A stretch of DNA of 64,000 nt. Source: Carnegiea gigantea (lineage: Eukaryota; Streptophyta; Magnoliopsida; Caryophyllales; Cactaceae). Shown in pieces: positions 48,575-60,938 of the stretch. The position numbers were made by a program, and so were the translations under genes. The notes under the pieces are model-generated. The model made no database searches. It was given only the letters and a program-made list of their open reading frames with translations, and was not told the origin of the DNA. The stretch covers positions 1,294,501 to 1,358,500 of the forward strand of contig JAKOGI010000023.1 of NCBI GenBank assembly GCA_029747015.1. Direction: 5' to 3'. The first letter of the stretch is position 1, and the number at the start of each line of letters is the position of its first letter.

Positions 48575-50116
48575 ATGCACAGGTTAAAAGGAAAGGTGGC
48601 TATCATAACGGGAGGTGTAAGTGGTTTCGAAGAGGCAACAACTAGGCTCTTTGTTAGACTTGGTGCCAATGTAATAATTGCCGATGTGCAAGATGAGAAG
48701 AGTGGAGCTTTGTGCAATGACATCGCTTCGGGCACTGATTACTCTGACAGTTCTTCTATCTCCTATGCCCATTGTAACGTTACTGATGATACTAGTGTCA
48801 AGAATGTGGTCGATCTGGCTATCTCCAAGTATGGCAAACTTGACATTATGTTCAACAATGCAAGCATTTCAGGTAATACATGTAGCATGGTCAAATTCAA
48901 AGCAAAAATCAACTTTGATTTTTCTTAATTTTTTCTTTTTGATAAATCAAGTTAGACCTTAACCAAGGAAATTGGGATCTTATTCTTTCCCCATTGAAAT
49001 ACCATCCCCATGCCAAACCATAAATACCAAACTCTTAAGTAATTTTTTAATTCTTTTTTATTAGGAATGGAGGATATCAAATTAGACCTCACCAAAGATC
49101 CCCTCTCCCACACTCTCCACCCAAAAACCCCAAATACGAAACTCTGAATTAATTTTTGGTACTGTAGAACCATATTCAAGGTAAGAATTAACAAAATCTG
49201 ATTTGAATATGAATATACATCCATGCGTGTATATACAAGGAAGTTTTTAACAAGTAACTCCATCTCTAATAGTAGTTAGGGGGTTCAAATCCCATCTAAT
49301 GTAAATTTTGGTCCCATTTATGTGGAGGCTTACCCTCCTTATCCAACTTGCTATGGGTTCATAACTCCCGACCTTATCTAAAAATCTTATGAACCTGGCT
49401 AAACCATGAAAAATGAGGCTGCTTTGTTTAGTTTTCGAGTTAGTTTATTGCATATATAACTTTTAGTAAAATACATAGAATTTATTTGTTGAGGAAACAA
49501 ATTAAACATTGTCCAATATGACTTGATTTTTACATAGAACCTTGTAGGAATGACTATTTAACACTGATAGTTGACGTTAAAAAATTTTCAGGAGACTTGG
49601 ATAAAACCACATTAGGCACCGCCAACGAGAACTTTAAGAAGGTATTTGACGTCAATGTCTATGGTGCATTCCTAGGAGCGAAGCATGCTGCAAGGGTGAT
49701 GATCCCTAGGAAGAGCAGAGTGATACTCTTGACTGTGAGTCTAGCATCAGTGGTATGTGGAGAGACCTCACATGCATACACCATGTCAAAGCATGCGATC
49801 ATGGGCTTGATGAAGAATCTGTGCGTTGAGATGGGACAATATGGGATAAGGGTGAAGGCGATATCTCCTTGTGCTGTGTCTACCCTAATACTTACCCATT
49901 CATTGGGGATCGACAAGGCCACATTGGGATGAAGTGATCACTGAGTCCGTAGTGCTCAAGGGGGTTACACCGGATGCAATGGATGTGGCTTATGTAGCAT
50001 TGTATTTAGCTAGTGATGAGGCTAAGCTTGTCCATGGGCTTAACTTGATGGTTGATGGTGGTTATACTATCACCAACCCTGCCTTCTCCTTGGTCTTCAA
50101 AAGGTTACTCTCATGA
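48575..50116 (+). pseudogene. SDR family gene copy 3, frameshifted
   Basis: Exon 1 is 48,575-48,872 (298 nt), the intron 48,873-49,591, and exon 2 49,592-50,116 (525 nt, one more than the other copies). The ATG gives MHRLKGKVAIITGG. The frame is also open upstream from 48,437, but that would add 46 residues unlike the family, so the later start is preferred. An extra base near 49,925-49,928 (TTGGGATGAAG where others have TTGGACGAAG) shifts the frame at about residue 211. The rest, including VDGGYT, is open in the next frame. S149 and YTMSK are present. The cofactor loop reads TGGVSGFE (last G is E), NNAG is NNAS, and HCDV is HCNV. The single shift could be an assembly error, but the lost glycines also argue for decay. 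Confidence 0.85.
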
Positions 50117-53100
50117 GATGTTTCTTTTCAATTATAAAATCATGCTAATATTATTTTGTTAAATCTTGTTGGCTTAATTAGTTAGTTGGGTCATTGTGCT
50201 TTGTTTTCAGTTGTTTATTGTAGAAGAACTGGAGGTCATAATAAAGGGTCCTATTGTCTACTGTGTTCAAGGGTAGCTGATTTCATTGATATATAATAAT
50301 CAAATGTCAGAATAAGGAGAGCAATGGTAGACACACTTCAACAACGAACAAATGCTCTAGCTTTATCACAAGCTCTATATAAGAGTTTTCGTTTTTCCAC
50401 ATTGGAATAGTAGTTTACTTTGGCCTTTATGATATTGATGTGGTTGAGTGATGATCTCATGAAAGCTTAGTGCGCAATCTTGATTGATGCATTCAATGGC
50501 TTTAAGTAATAATCCTCTGTAACTAGGCCCAAATAAGTATGCTAATTGGGCATTACACCAATGCCATTTTAATAGTCTAAGTAGTGACAGATCAAGAAAT
50601 TTTATACACTAGTGTCCTTATCTTTTGAGCCCCTAATATTTTATACGTGTCAATCCGTTTTCATGAGTACCCATACCATTTTACAAATCTTCAAATTTTT
50701 TATATAAAATTTTAGATCTCGCCTGCAATTGGAGTCACCTACACTAGAGAAACCCGTCCCTAAAAGGTAGATCTATGCTTTTGTCTACGTGTCTAGCCCC
50801 AACTTTTGAATGGACTGTGTGGTCACTTTATGAATTGGTTTTTGATTCTAAGGTTTGAATTAAAGATGCACATAAGTTAATGGGTAGCGATGCGATCATA
50901 TGAATATATGAAGAGAGGCCACCACTTTAAGTAGAAATATAGGAACTAGTCATCATGCACAACTTTTAAAATGCAAATGACATTGATGAACTTTGATATC
51001 CAAAATTAAACCATTGTATTTTTACTTGAACTCTTTCGTAAGTTGCATTAAATAGATTGTCATATTTCTTGACTATTGTAAGGACCGTAGGTAGAAATCC
51101 CAGATGCAGTTCCCTATGAATGGTTAGACCCACTTGCTAGGTGTGTGTTTAGATTTTATTTTTTATTTTCAGTAGAAGATGAATCGAATAGTGGCAGAAA
51201 GTGGGTTGCCTAGCCTAAAGAGCCAGGTAGCAGCCTTGATCCAGGATCCTGGGCCAGTGCTAAGCCTAGTTTTCTTGCCTAACTCCCCAGTAGTTTTTCT
51301 GGGTGGGCCAAGAAACTAGATTGCAATGCTAGTCCAATTAAGAACCCAACTAGGTTCCTAGGTTAGTATAGAGTCCATGTTTCTGACCCAAACACAATTA
51401 TTGTTAAGATCTCGAAGCTAGCCAATGCAAAAAGATCTAATGATAAAAAAAAATAAATTTAGTTAATAAGTCACTAGTTAGTTTTTAGGAAAACTTGGAA
51501 AATCAAATCTACTATCTAAGACGAACAATGAACTGTAAGGGACAATTAACTCATTTCAAAGAGGTTTTTGAAAAGGTCCTACAAATAATCCCTAGGATGG
51601 GGACCATTTGACTTCATAGGCTTAAACCAAGGATCTAGATTTAGGGATGATAGTACGGTGATGTGATGGAGTGCATCACGTCATTGACTATCATCACTGA
51701 CAGCCTTTACTAGTCAATGCGAGAAACTAAAAACCCATTACACTCAAAACAATAGGCATGCAGCATATAAGACCAACCTAATCGGATAATAAATCTAAAA
51801 ATACATTGTAAGCCTAAAGGAATTCAAAGAACCAATTTGAATAATTATAGTTGGCAGGCTTAAATTAATTATAGATTTCTTCTTTTCTCAAATCTGAGGC
51901 TGAATAAGACAATCAAACAAAAGAAAAGAGAGAGAAGGAAGGATAGTCGAAATCATGCCTTTAGAATGACCCACCTGATCTATTTGGCAACCAAACATAT
52001 TTACACCTCCTTTGCAATTAACCAATTTATTACCTTCAGCATCTCACAATATTCTTAGTATTCGCTATGTTTCTCTTTGAATTTTTCAGTATGTCTAACA
52101 ATTTTTCCTATGTGTCCTCTCCAATGTTCAGTGTGTTTAAATCTAGTGGTAGTCCCCCTTTTATAGCATGTAAAGGGATAATACGAGTTGATTTAGAGAA
52201 AAGAGACGTAAGCCAACTCTTAGTATGCTTAATCTAAATGAACACTCCTATCTAGATAAAATTATAATAGCTGAGACTCATTTTAGATGCGAAAAAGGAT
52301 ATTGAGAACCCGGCTAGGTTCTTTCCTGATGCCAGGTACCCGACTTAGTTCCTAGCTAGTTCAGACCAGAACTTAGCTGGGTTTTTCTATTCGCGCAGTA
52401 TGGGCTAGGCTGGGCTTTTATGTGTTGTGTCTATATTCTATTTTTTTTTTTTTCTAGACCTAAATTGAGGATTTCCTTGCTAGGTCCCCGACTACACAGA
52501 TTAGGCCATAAATTTTGCCATCGGCATGTTATGGAAATCGACACATCATTTTTAGGCATTTATAATTACAAATATCAAAACATTGAAACTGTAGTGAACG
52601 AATACTTGACTGCTAAAAAAAATAATCAGAACTTAAAAAATAAATAATAAAAGTTAAAATAGAGAGAGGGTGAGAGCAAATCTGTTGAAAGCATCCCTTA
52701 AAATCTCGATCAACATGGCTAAAAGGAATTTTTCAAAATACGAGTGGAGTGAGTTATGTGTACATCCCATTCGGAAAAGCTACTGTAAACAAGGCCTACT
52801 TTCCTTTCTAAGGTTTTAGAGACACAATGAAGCAATCAAGAGGATACTCAGAATTTACAACACTATCATTAGAGGCAACAAGATTTGGGTGTCCAGGCAA
52901 AAGTATGGCAAAGGACGGCTAAAAGCAAAAGACCAAAGATATTCAAGTTAGAGAAGCCATCAAGAAAAGAGTGCATGAAGAAAAAACAACCAAACAAGGA
53001 ATAGAGAAACAAAATACAAAACCAAGACAACCCTAGTGAGGCCAGGAATATGAGCTCTAGCTAAACAGCACCACAAGAGTCTAAATTGCTGAAAGAAGCT

Positions 53101-53375
53101 GTACTTAGAGTTTGTGGATTAACTCTAGAGAAGCATAGTATGTCTTACTACTGTACCAAAAGGACTTGGATAAATTAGCATTACTTAGCATTGACTAGTG
53201 AATTTGGCCAATGTACAAAACTTGGTTCCATGAGCAAATTCAAATTCTTATAAATATTTCTATCATTGGACTAAGCAGAGCATTTTCTAGTTAATCATGA
53301 AGAACTCAATCCATGGTCCACTATAGTGAAGAAATGGGATAAGGATGAATACTACCAAATGAGGAGGGTATGACT

Positions 53376-53379
<4 letters not shown>
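50117..53379 (+). other. 3' flank of SDR copy 3, non-coding
   Basis: Colinear with 3,757-7,030. It contains the short MITE copy (about 51,143-51,397) and the hairpin equivalent (about 51,641-51,700). The small frame conserved at 6,468 and 40,225 is here interrupted by TAA near 52,920, which supports leaving it out. Confidence 0.55.

Positions 53380-53467
<88 letters not shown>
53380..53467. repeat. Long (TA)n microsatellite (unit D)
   Basis: 88 bp of uninterrupted TA. It is the longest pure dinucleotide array in the window and sits at the same unit position as the repeats at 7.0, 28.2 and 40.8 kb. Confidence 0.95.
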
Positions 53468-53470
<3 letters not shown>

Positions 53471-54752
53471 CAAGTAAAATCAAAAGGGACTTTTGTAATG
53501 GAAATTTTTAGGGCTTAGTTATAAAGTTACTGTAAAAGTTAGAAAGATACAAATACAACCCATGCATGGCGTATATCATATGCGCCGTGCAATTAACCAA
53601 AGAATTATGGGCTGTTCAATCAAGATTCAAGTATCTCAATTGAAGTCATGCTATGACAAAACCAGTGAAACAACGGAATGTCAATCACGAGTCAATTGTC
53701 TCATTTGTATGACGCAATACCAAAATTGCCTTAAAAATGACCAAAAAAAGAAAGAAATAATAAATTTTTTATTTTGACTCCGGTGTTGGTTCATAACTTC
53801 ACTTTTTTCATATTTGGAGTTGGTAAATAAAAATAGGTTGGTTCAAGTCAGCATTTTCCATAATTGATTCAATTTTTTTTTGATAGCTCGTTAAATGATC
53901 ATGCATCAGGATCCATAGATTTGTCTTTGTGAGATTAGCAACTTGATCTACATGTGTCCAATGACTCAAAACTCAAAAGCGACTGCAATATATGAGTATG
54001 TGTCAATTAGTATTATGCCATTACATTTATGTGATTATGAATGTTTGTTGTCAAAACTAAAGACTTGGAATTTAATTGTCTAAAATTCAAATGAGTCACA
54101 TTATGATGCATTCATATGCAAACATTTATTCTTGAATATGATTATATTGAGTTTGACATGTTATGAAGATGATTTAGAATTGTATATCAGTTGTACAGTA
54201 GTTTTTACGGTAGTCACGGAACGATATTATAAACACTAGCATGCATTAAGTCATTAAGTGAATTAAATAGTAAAATAGGATTGCTATATCCTAATAAGTT
54301 TAATAATTTGTTAATTATACTTATCTTTTCTTAATTCTTACTTTGACAAAATATTTTTTTCTCTTATATTTTTACTACATGTCTATCAATTTAAAAAATT
54401 AAAACTATTAACTATTTTATTTTTTCCTCTTAAATTTTCCATTGATTTCATTTGTGAAATTTCCCTCCTAAGTTATTATGCTTTCTCTCCTAAGCTCAAA
54501 TAATTGAGTTTGAAAAATTTAGAATCTCTCCCCCCCAAGAGTCTAAAACCCAAAAAAGAGTCACTACTAATAATAATTTTAGAATTTTAACAAAACAAGC
54601 CTAAAAACTGAAAATCTCCCTTACACTCAGTAACTTACTTGATCCGGGTTATATTCGGGTCGCGTATACTCAGGTTCGGGTTTTGTTTGGGTACATTGGA
54701 GCCGGGTAAGAATTAGATCGGTTTTAAATCGGGTACGATTCGGTTCGGGTTC

Positions 54753-56055
54753 TGATAAACCTCTATTTTACCCTTTTTAGACATGATTTTTACCTCTCAT
54801 TTCGACAATTTTGGGTAAAACTTCAAGACCATAGAGGTTGATTAGTCATTCTTTACCCCAAATCTGCCTAAATGTTGTGTTTTTGTGTTTTCAAGAGTTC
54901 AATTGAAAGAAACGAGGAAAACAAGTTAATTTCATGCCAAATAGGAGCCGAAAGGATAGATTTTGAGCCAAGAGGACGCGGCATGGGGACACCATGCCAG
55001 GCAGGGTGACCGTGCCACCCAAGGAAGCAAGAAAACGTGAGACAGTAAAGTGGCATGGTGGCGCCGTGCCATATGGCACGATCGTGCCACTTTAATTCTT
55101 TCCGTTTAATTGTAATTTGGCGTTGTAATTCGAGAGTTCTTCCTTCTCTCGTTCTTTTCTCTCTTGAAAACGGCGACCTTAGGTTTTTAGGATTCATATT
55201 GGTTGTTCTTGATTGGAAAGCTTTGGATTGAAATCGATTGTTGAATCTGGCAGATTATTACTTCAATCAATAAAAAGTACGTTCCTCAACCCTTTTCCTT
55301 CCGCATTTTAATTCAAAGTTAGTTTTTTTTATCATGTTCATATTCATGATTGTGGTTATGATTTTGATGATGATTATGGGCTAAATTTATTGTCTTGGAT
55401 TGGGTGTAGCCCCTATTGCCCGATTTGGATTCGTATTCTAGATTTATGTGAATGAATGCCCATATTGTAATTGAACTCTCACTTAGCACACCAGGTGTTC
55501 GATGAATTGCCTGAGAGGGCTGATTCATGTTTGTAATTGGGGTTTAGGAGATTAACGAGAGTTAAATCCTCTACCTAGAGCTACTTAGTGAGCAATAGGA
55601 TTTCTTAACATGAAAATAGTTAGGGTTTTAATTGGGAATTAAGGGTTACTCAATCTTGTGGTTTTGTGATTCTAGTTTCATAACAATAGACAACTAAGAT
55701 AGCTTGACCAGTCTAATGACCTTTGAGAGAAGGCGTAGATACGCTTAACTTATAACCATTCCATTTTAATTGTCTGTGTGGGCAGATTCGCATGATCTAG
55801 TTTATAGTCCGTGGAACACGATAGTGTGGCGAACCCCAATCCAGGACTTTCGTTAATATTGATTTAGACAATAGTAGTAACTTTCAGTAGAATACAACTG
55901 TTATTGAGTAAAAACCATTCCAAATAGACTCTGGCCTAAATAGAGTGTTAAAGGTTGGTTCGGTGGTTGAAACCGAGTTCCTTGTGGATACGACCCATAC
56001 TTGCCGTTGCTAGTTACAACTGGCACTGTGCACTTGCGGTATTTTTAACTCAACA
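54753..56055 (+). repeat. 5' LTR of the gypsy fragment
   Basis: Starts TGATAAACCTCTATTTTACC and ends TTTTTAACTCAACA. It contains GC-rich GTGCCA/GGCATGG palindromic words at about 54,977-55,092, typical of LTRs of this plant group, and a 'GGTTCGGTGG...CCTTGTGGATACGACCC' segment near the end. The minus-strand frame at 54,868-55,197 is a by-product of this GC-rich part. Confidence 0.75.
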
Positions 56056-56061
56056 AGTTTT

Positions 56062-56078
56062 TGGCGCCATTGCCGCGA
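56062..56078 (+). other. Primer-binding site
   Basis: TGGCGCCATTGCCGCG lies 6 nt after the LTR end, close to the TGGCGCCGTTGCCGGGG site of many plant Ty3/gypsy elements. Confidence 0.7.
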
Positions 56079-56361
56079 AGCTTGGTTGTTTCAACATCGA
56101 AAGCGATTTTAAATGCTTTAGATTAGGCTTTTTCTTTTTCTTTTCCACTTTTTCTTTTCCTTCTCGTTTTTTTCCACTTTTTTTTTCCTTCTTGTTCTTT
56201 TAGCTTTGCTTGAACTTGCTTACGCTTGGTGTAGTTTTTGGCTTTGTATGCACAGGCACAGTCAGAGCGGGCAACCACTCATTCCCTTTGACCCTGAGAT
56301 AGAAGCCACTGCGCGAAAGCAAAACGGTGCAAGGAAGAGGTAATTACAACAAGACAGCACT

Positions 56362-56939
56362 ATGGCCGAGAGAAATCCTAGGGTTCTGCGGGACTATGTC
56401 CTACTGCAGGCCACCGGCCTCACCTCTTCCATTGTGAATCCGGCCGTCGAAGCGAACAACTTCGAGCTGCAGCTCGCCCTTGTATCCTTCGTAGAGAAGG
56501 ATCAGTTTAGTGGGCGTCCCACGGAGAACCCTGATATTCACCTTCGCAACTTCCTGGTGAAGTGTGACACGATCAAGCTCAATGGGGTCTCCGCTGATGC
56601 CATCAGACTTCGACTCTTCCCTTTCTCACTGACGGACCGAGCCAGTGTCTAGCTCCTTAATGAAGAGCCTAATTCCTTTACCACCTGGGAGGCCCCATCG
56701 ACTGCATTTCTGAGCAAGTACTTCCCCCGGGTAAGACCACTAAGTTGAGAACGGAAATCACTTCCTTCTCTCAACGAGGCGATGAGTTATTTTATGAGGC
56801 GTGGGAAAGATTCAAGGATCTTCAACGCCAATGCCCCCACCACAGAGTACCTGACTGGCTCCTAATCCAAACCTTCTATAATGGATTAGACCCGTCATTG
56901 AAGATGTCTGTCAATGCCGCAGCTCGCAGTGCACTTTAA
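56362..56939 (+). pseudogene. gag: Broken gag (retrotransposon capsid) fragment
   Basis: The ATG at 56,362 opens 96 residues with a typical lead (MAERNPRVLRDY). These run into the Retrotrans_gag domain, where FSGRPTENPDIHLRNFL and ADAIRLRLFPFSL are recognisable. A TAG at 56,650 then interrupts it. The frame continues past the stop with TTWEAPSTAFLSKYFP, shifts, and is picked up at about 56,745-56,936 with FSQRGDELFYEAWERFKDL and QTFYNGLDPSLK. It therefore carries one stop and one frameshift and ends at the junction with unit DNA. Codon use is GC-richer than the surroundings. This family member cannot make a capsid protein. Confidence 0.85.
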
Positions 56940-57242
56940 ATGAAGGAAAATATTTTCACTTTGAATAGAGCGTAAGTTGATTTTATATTTCTTAGGCTCT
57001 CATATGGTCTCACACTCTTTCTATTCTATGTCTATTTCCTCGACATATGGCTCGAAAATTAAGAAAAATCATTTTTAACTTTTTTGTTTATTATTTGCTT
57101 ATCAAACTCATTGTCTAGAAAGTTCATCTTTTCTTTAACTAAACAATTGAAAATATGAGTTGAAAATCATTTTACATGAAAAACCATCTTACATGGAAAA
57201 TCATTTTTTAGGAAATTAGTTTTCAACACTAGCAAGCACACC
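56939..57242. mobile_element. hAT-like MITE, right part only (unit D)
   Basis: Matches the right ~300 bp of the MITE at 43,095-43,516 and ends AGCAAGCACACC. The left part was removed with the deletion at the gypsy fragment. Confidence 0.6.
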
Positions 57243-58173
57243 ATTAAAGTGAAACCATCAGAATAATTTCTATGGTTTTGCCAAGAATATTATATGAGCA
57301 TAGTTCATTCATGCCACAAGTAATGAAATCTTAGAGTTGTAAACTCCTCACTGATATAGAAGCCCGCAAATTTCTTTCCACATTGCATTGTTACTTTTTC
57401 CTGGTATGGGCCAGAATTTCTTCTCACATGTTTTTTTTTTTTTTTTTTGGGTCTTAACAATTAGATAATATCCTTCCCCATGTGTTGTGACTAGGGCTTG
57501 AACTTTGGAAGACGCCCCTCCAGCCCAAAAAGAGAATCATTTTCCAAGGAGAAGCGCCAACAAGATAAAATATAACTTCTTTTTTTGAATCGGTAAGCTC
57601 GCCAGTTGATGAGCTCATCTCTTATGAGAATGCTTTAATAGGGAAGGTGTAAAAGATACCACAGGTGCAGTGAAAAAATATTAATCCCACATTTACGGTG
57701 AGATTTGGACCCTCGCCTCCATGTGGAGTGCATGAAAAATACCACTAGACCACTATTCATGTACCAATCATGCAGACATTACGACTAATACAAGAAGTTC
57801 TCAGGAGATTTTCTTATACGATGCATATAAAAGTTGGACAAAATCCAATATTTTTACTTATCTTATAATAAAGTTTAAGTGACATTGTTTCACCAAAAAC
57901 CTCATCCCAATTAATTAAATATGAATAGGTTAAACACACATGGTCTCTAAAAAGAATCAGTGGTTCATAATGCTTGATGGCTTTTAATTTTGGCAATGTG
58001 CTCAAATATGTATTTTGTCGTCCCTTTTTTTAGGGGGGGTGGTGGGGGGCCGCTGGGGTGCCATGGGTAGATAGACTTGCTTAGCATATACCCTTTTCTT
58101 TTAATTATTTATCCTACATTTAACCAGCAGTGCATATCCTAGTGCTTCCATCCCCATCTCAGATAGTATTATC

Positions 58174-58207
<34 letters not shown>

Positions 58208-59848
58208 GAAAGCCATGTTTGGGTCTTTGTAAAGCAACTAATGTCCAAAGTTTGAGTAGATTTCTCTCAAAAACTTCTTTTACTGAAACATTGAAAAGTA
58301 AGAACGGAGAGAAAATGAATAGCACGTCATCAATTACTACCGCGCCAACCACCAAGACGTATGTTTCATTCCTACCCCCTGAGCATCTGCTAATAAGTCT
58401 TTTGATTTATTGCCCTAGTCATTCTTTCCATTTTATTGCCCAACACATGTTAAAATATTTGTATTAAATCTTTGTTTTTGTTTTTTTTAAAGACAGCAAG
58501 TGGGCTGCCAAATCGTGTTTAGCGACACAGGAAGAGTTTGTTTGGAAAATAGAGGGGATTGAAATGGAACTTAATATAGCAGAGAACAAGGCCAATAATG
58601 TTTACTTTATTTGGATTTATAAATGAAGAGGTTAAAGCGAAAGAGGGTTGACTCACTAAAAATCTTCTACTCCCCCCCCAATTTGCGAGCAGGGGGAGAA
58701 AAATCCAGGTAATAGGGGTGAAGGGTTTGAAGTATTTCCTTTTCTGCCTCTTAATCTTCTTAAGCACGGTAAATCGAATTAATTAATCTCTATTTCCCTC
58801 CCTTCCTTCTTACTACCCCCGACACAATCGGGGGGTGTAAAACAGCGGTTATGATGAGATACTAGGCTAAATACTGTTCTCTCAACAATTTCCCCCATAC
58901 AGGAATCATTGTTATTAGGGGTTGAAACCTGGTGATCTCGATAGATTGAAATGATGGCCAACTGAGTTATGTCCTATATGCCTGAAGTCTTAGCTAGTAA
59001 AATTCTTAAACTGTGCGTGCGAAATTTACATTCAAAACTCATGTTTAGGACAGAAATTTGCTAAATTATACTAGTCCCCCGAAAAAAAAAAAAATTTGTA
59101 ATCCATTAAAGTATGTTTTCTGAAAAAGCTTTTGTAGACCGCTTGCTCTATGATTAGTCCCTCTAATTACAAAGTAAAAATTCATATATATTCATTCTTT
59201 CGTGCTCATCAACGTGAGACTACATAGGGTAGTGTTGTATTCGGCGAAAACCAAAATGGATCTCAGTTTTGTAATGCAGGCCTTAAGGTGTGTTTTTCAA
59301 TACCAAATGCAATATTGCTTTAAATTTTTATGGTTAATAATAATAGAAAAGGTATAAAAGATATTCCTTTACTTATTTATGATCCGTAACAATAGATAAA
59401 GCTCTAATTTTCAGAGAAATACTAAAATTTATTCATAAACTTACCTCAATAAAATAATTTTTTATTGGGCTCGTTTGCTATTTTATTAATATTAATCTAT
59501 TATTTATACAGTAACTTTTTCACAAACTGCTTCAAATTTTAAGTTTGCAACTTGCATCATCAGTGATGGATCCATAAATTTTGCATATGGATGTCAAATT
59601 TTAAATTTTACTAAATTTAACTAGCATCAATTATTTTCATGGGTGTCTTTTGACAAAAGTTTATAGGCTTGTATAGAATTCTCTTATAAACATTTTATTG
59701 ATTTTTATATAGAATTGTTTTAAAAAAATTCAGCAATCGGATGCCAAGATACCCGGGCAATAATGTGGATCATTATTATCAACGATAATGAGATTAATTC
59801 ATATGTTGTTCAGAACCCAAGGTCTATATAATGTGTTTTTGAGAACTA
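57243..59848 (+). other. Non-coding end of unit D
   Basis: Colinear with 43,517-46,155. It includes a short TA/GT microsatellite at 58,175-58,206 and no gene. Confidence 0.55.
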
Positions 59849-60938
59849 AGGCCCTGTTCTTTTTGCGTTTGGGAGGAGTTAGCTAACAGCTTATAGCCAG
59901 TTTCTTATATCTCCTTATAGCTCCTTACATCCTTAATATAATCCTTCCAACTTCCTACCTTTTCTAATATCTCTTATATCTTCTTACATCTCCTTGCTTC
60001 CGCTTACCTCTTCTTACATCCCATATAGATGTTTGTATGACATTCATTTATTTTTGTTCTTGTAATTACAGAAATATGTATATATTTTTTTATTATACTA
60101 TCAATATACAGAATTTGTGAATATGTTATGAAAACAACATTTATATGAACATAAAAATAGAATTTAATGAAGTAAATTATATTTGAGTTTCGACATGAAC
60201 AACATATGTTATTATAGATGAAATAAGTGAACATGCTTTTAAAATTATAATACAAAGCTTTATAAAATTCCTTACTAGCAATATATTGATCAGACATTTA
60301 CATTTAAAATTGTTTATTTAAAATAGGATTTCATTTTAAGAGTTGTATTCAATTTTGTGACAAAATTTTGTTTTTTTTTTAAATACTTTGCTTATTGAAA
60401 GATCAAACTAATGTAGATATAAGAAATCACCTCAAGTGCAGGAAACTTTGATTGAAAAAATTTGTGGGGTTTAATATATTTTATTGTTGTTTAATTTACT
60501 TGATCAAAGGTTTATTTTCAACCAGTATATTATTTCAATGTTGTTGTTTCTCATCCAAAACATTCTTTGTAAAAGAAACAAATTTTGTTTCAATAATATT
60601 AAGGAATAATTTGTTTACCGATGACATCAAATTTATTTTATAAATATGACTAATATATCACACGTTATTTCATAAATCATATATTAAACACTAATAATAT
60701 GCATACATATCTACAAGTTGTATTATACAATTCTTCAACAATTTAACAAATCCTTGTATCTGGCCTTATAGCTCATTATAGCTGCTTGAAGCTTCTTACA
60801 TCTTCTTGCAGCTCCTTACATCTTCTTACATTTTCTTACATTTTCTTACAACTCCTTTCAACTTCTTACAGTTTTCTACAGCTTCTTACAGTTTCTTACA
60901 GGTTATAACTGTATCTTATCGCGAAAAGAATAGGCCCT
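59849..60938. mobile_element. 1.1 kb MITE-like element (unit E)
   Basis: Left end AGGCCCTGTTCTTTTTGC and right end GCGAAAAGAATAGGCCCT. Subterminal CTTCTTACA-type arrays are present on both sides. Non-coding interior. Confidence 0.65.

Larger units (their letters stand above)
54753..56938 (+). mobile_element. Truncated Ty3/gypsy retrotransposon fragment
   Basis: Unit sequence stops after CGGGTTC at 54,752 and resumes with TGAAGGAAAATATTTT near 56,940. Between these lie a complete-looking LTR, a primer-binding site and part of gag; the rest of gag, pol and the 3' LTR are missing. No target duplication is expected or seen, because one end is a deletion junction. About 1.1 kb of unit sequence, including the left part of the hAT-like MITE, was lost with it. 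The orientation is that of the SDR genes. Confidence 0.85.
46156..59848 (+). repeat. Tandem unit D (holds SDR copy 3 and a gypsy insertion)
   Basis: 13.7 kb register. It differs from unit C by a long TA repeat (53,380-53,467), a shortened SDR intron, and replacement of about 1.1 kb of unit sequence (equivalent of about 42,115-43,213) by a 2.19 kb retrotransposon fragment. The remaining features follow unit order. Confidence 0.9.
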
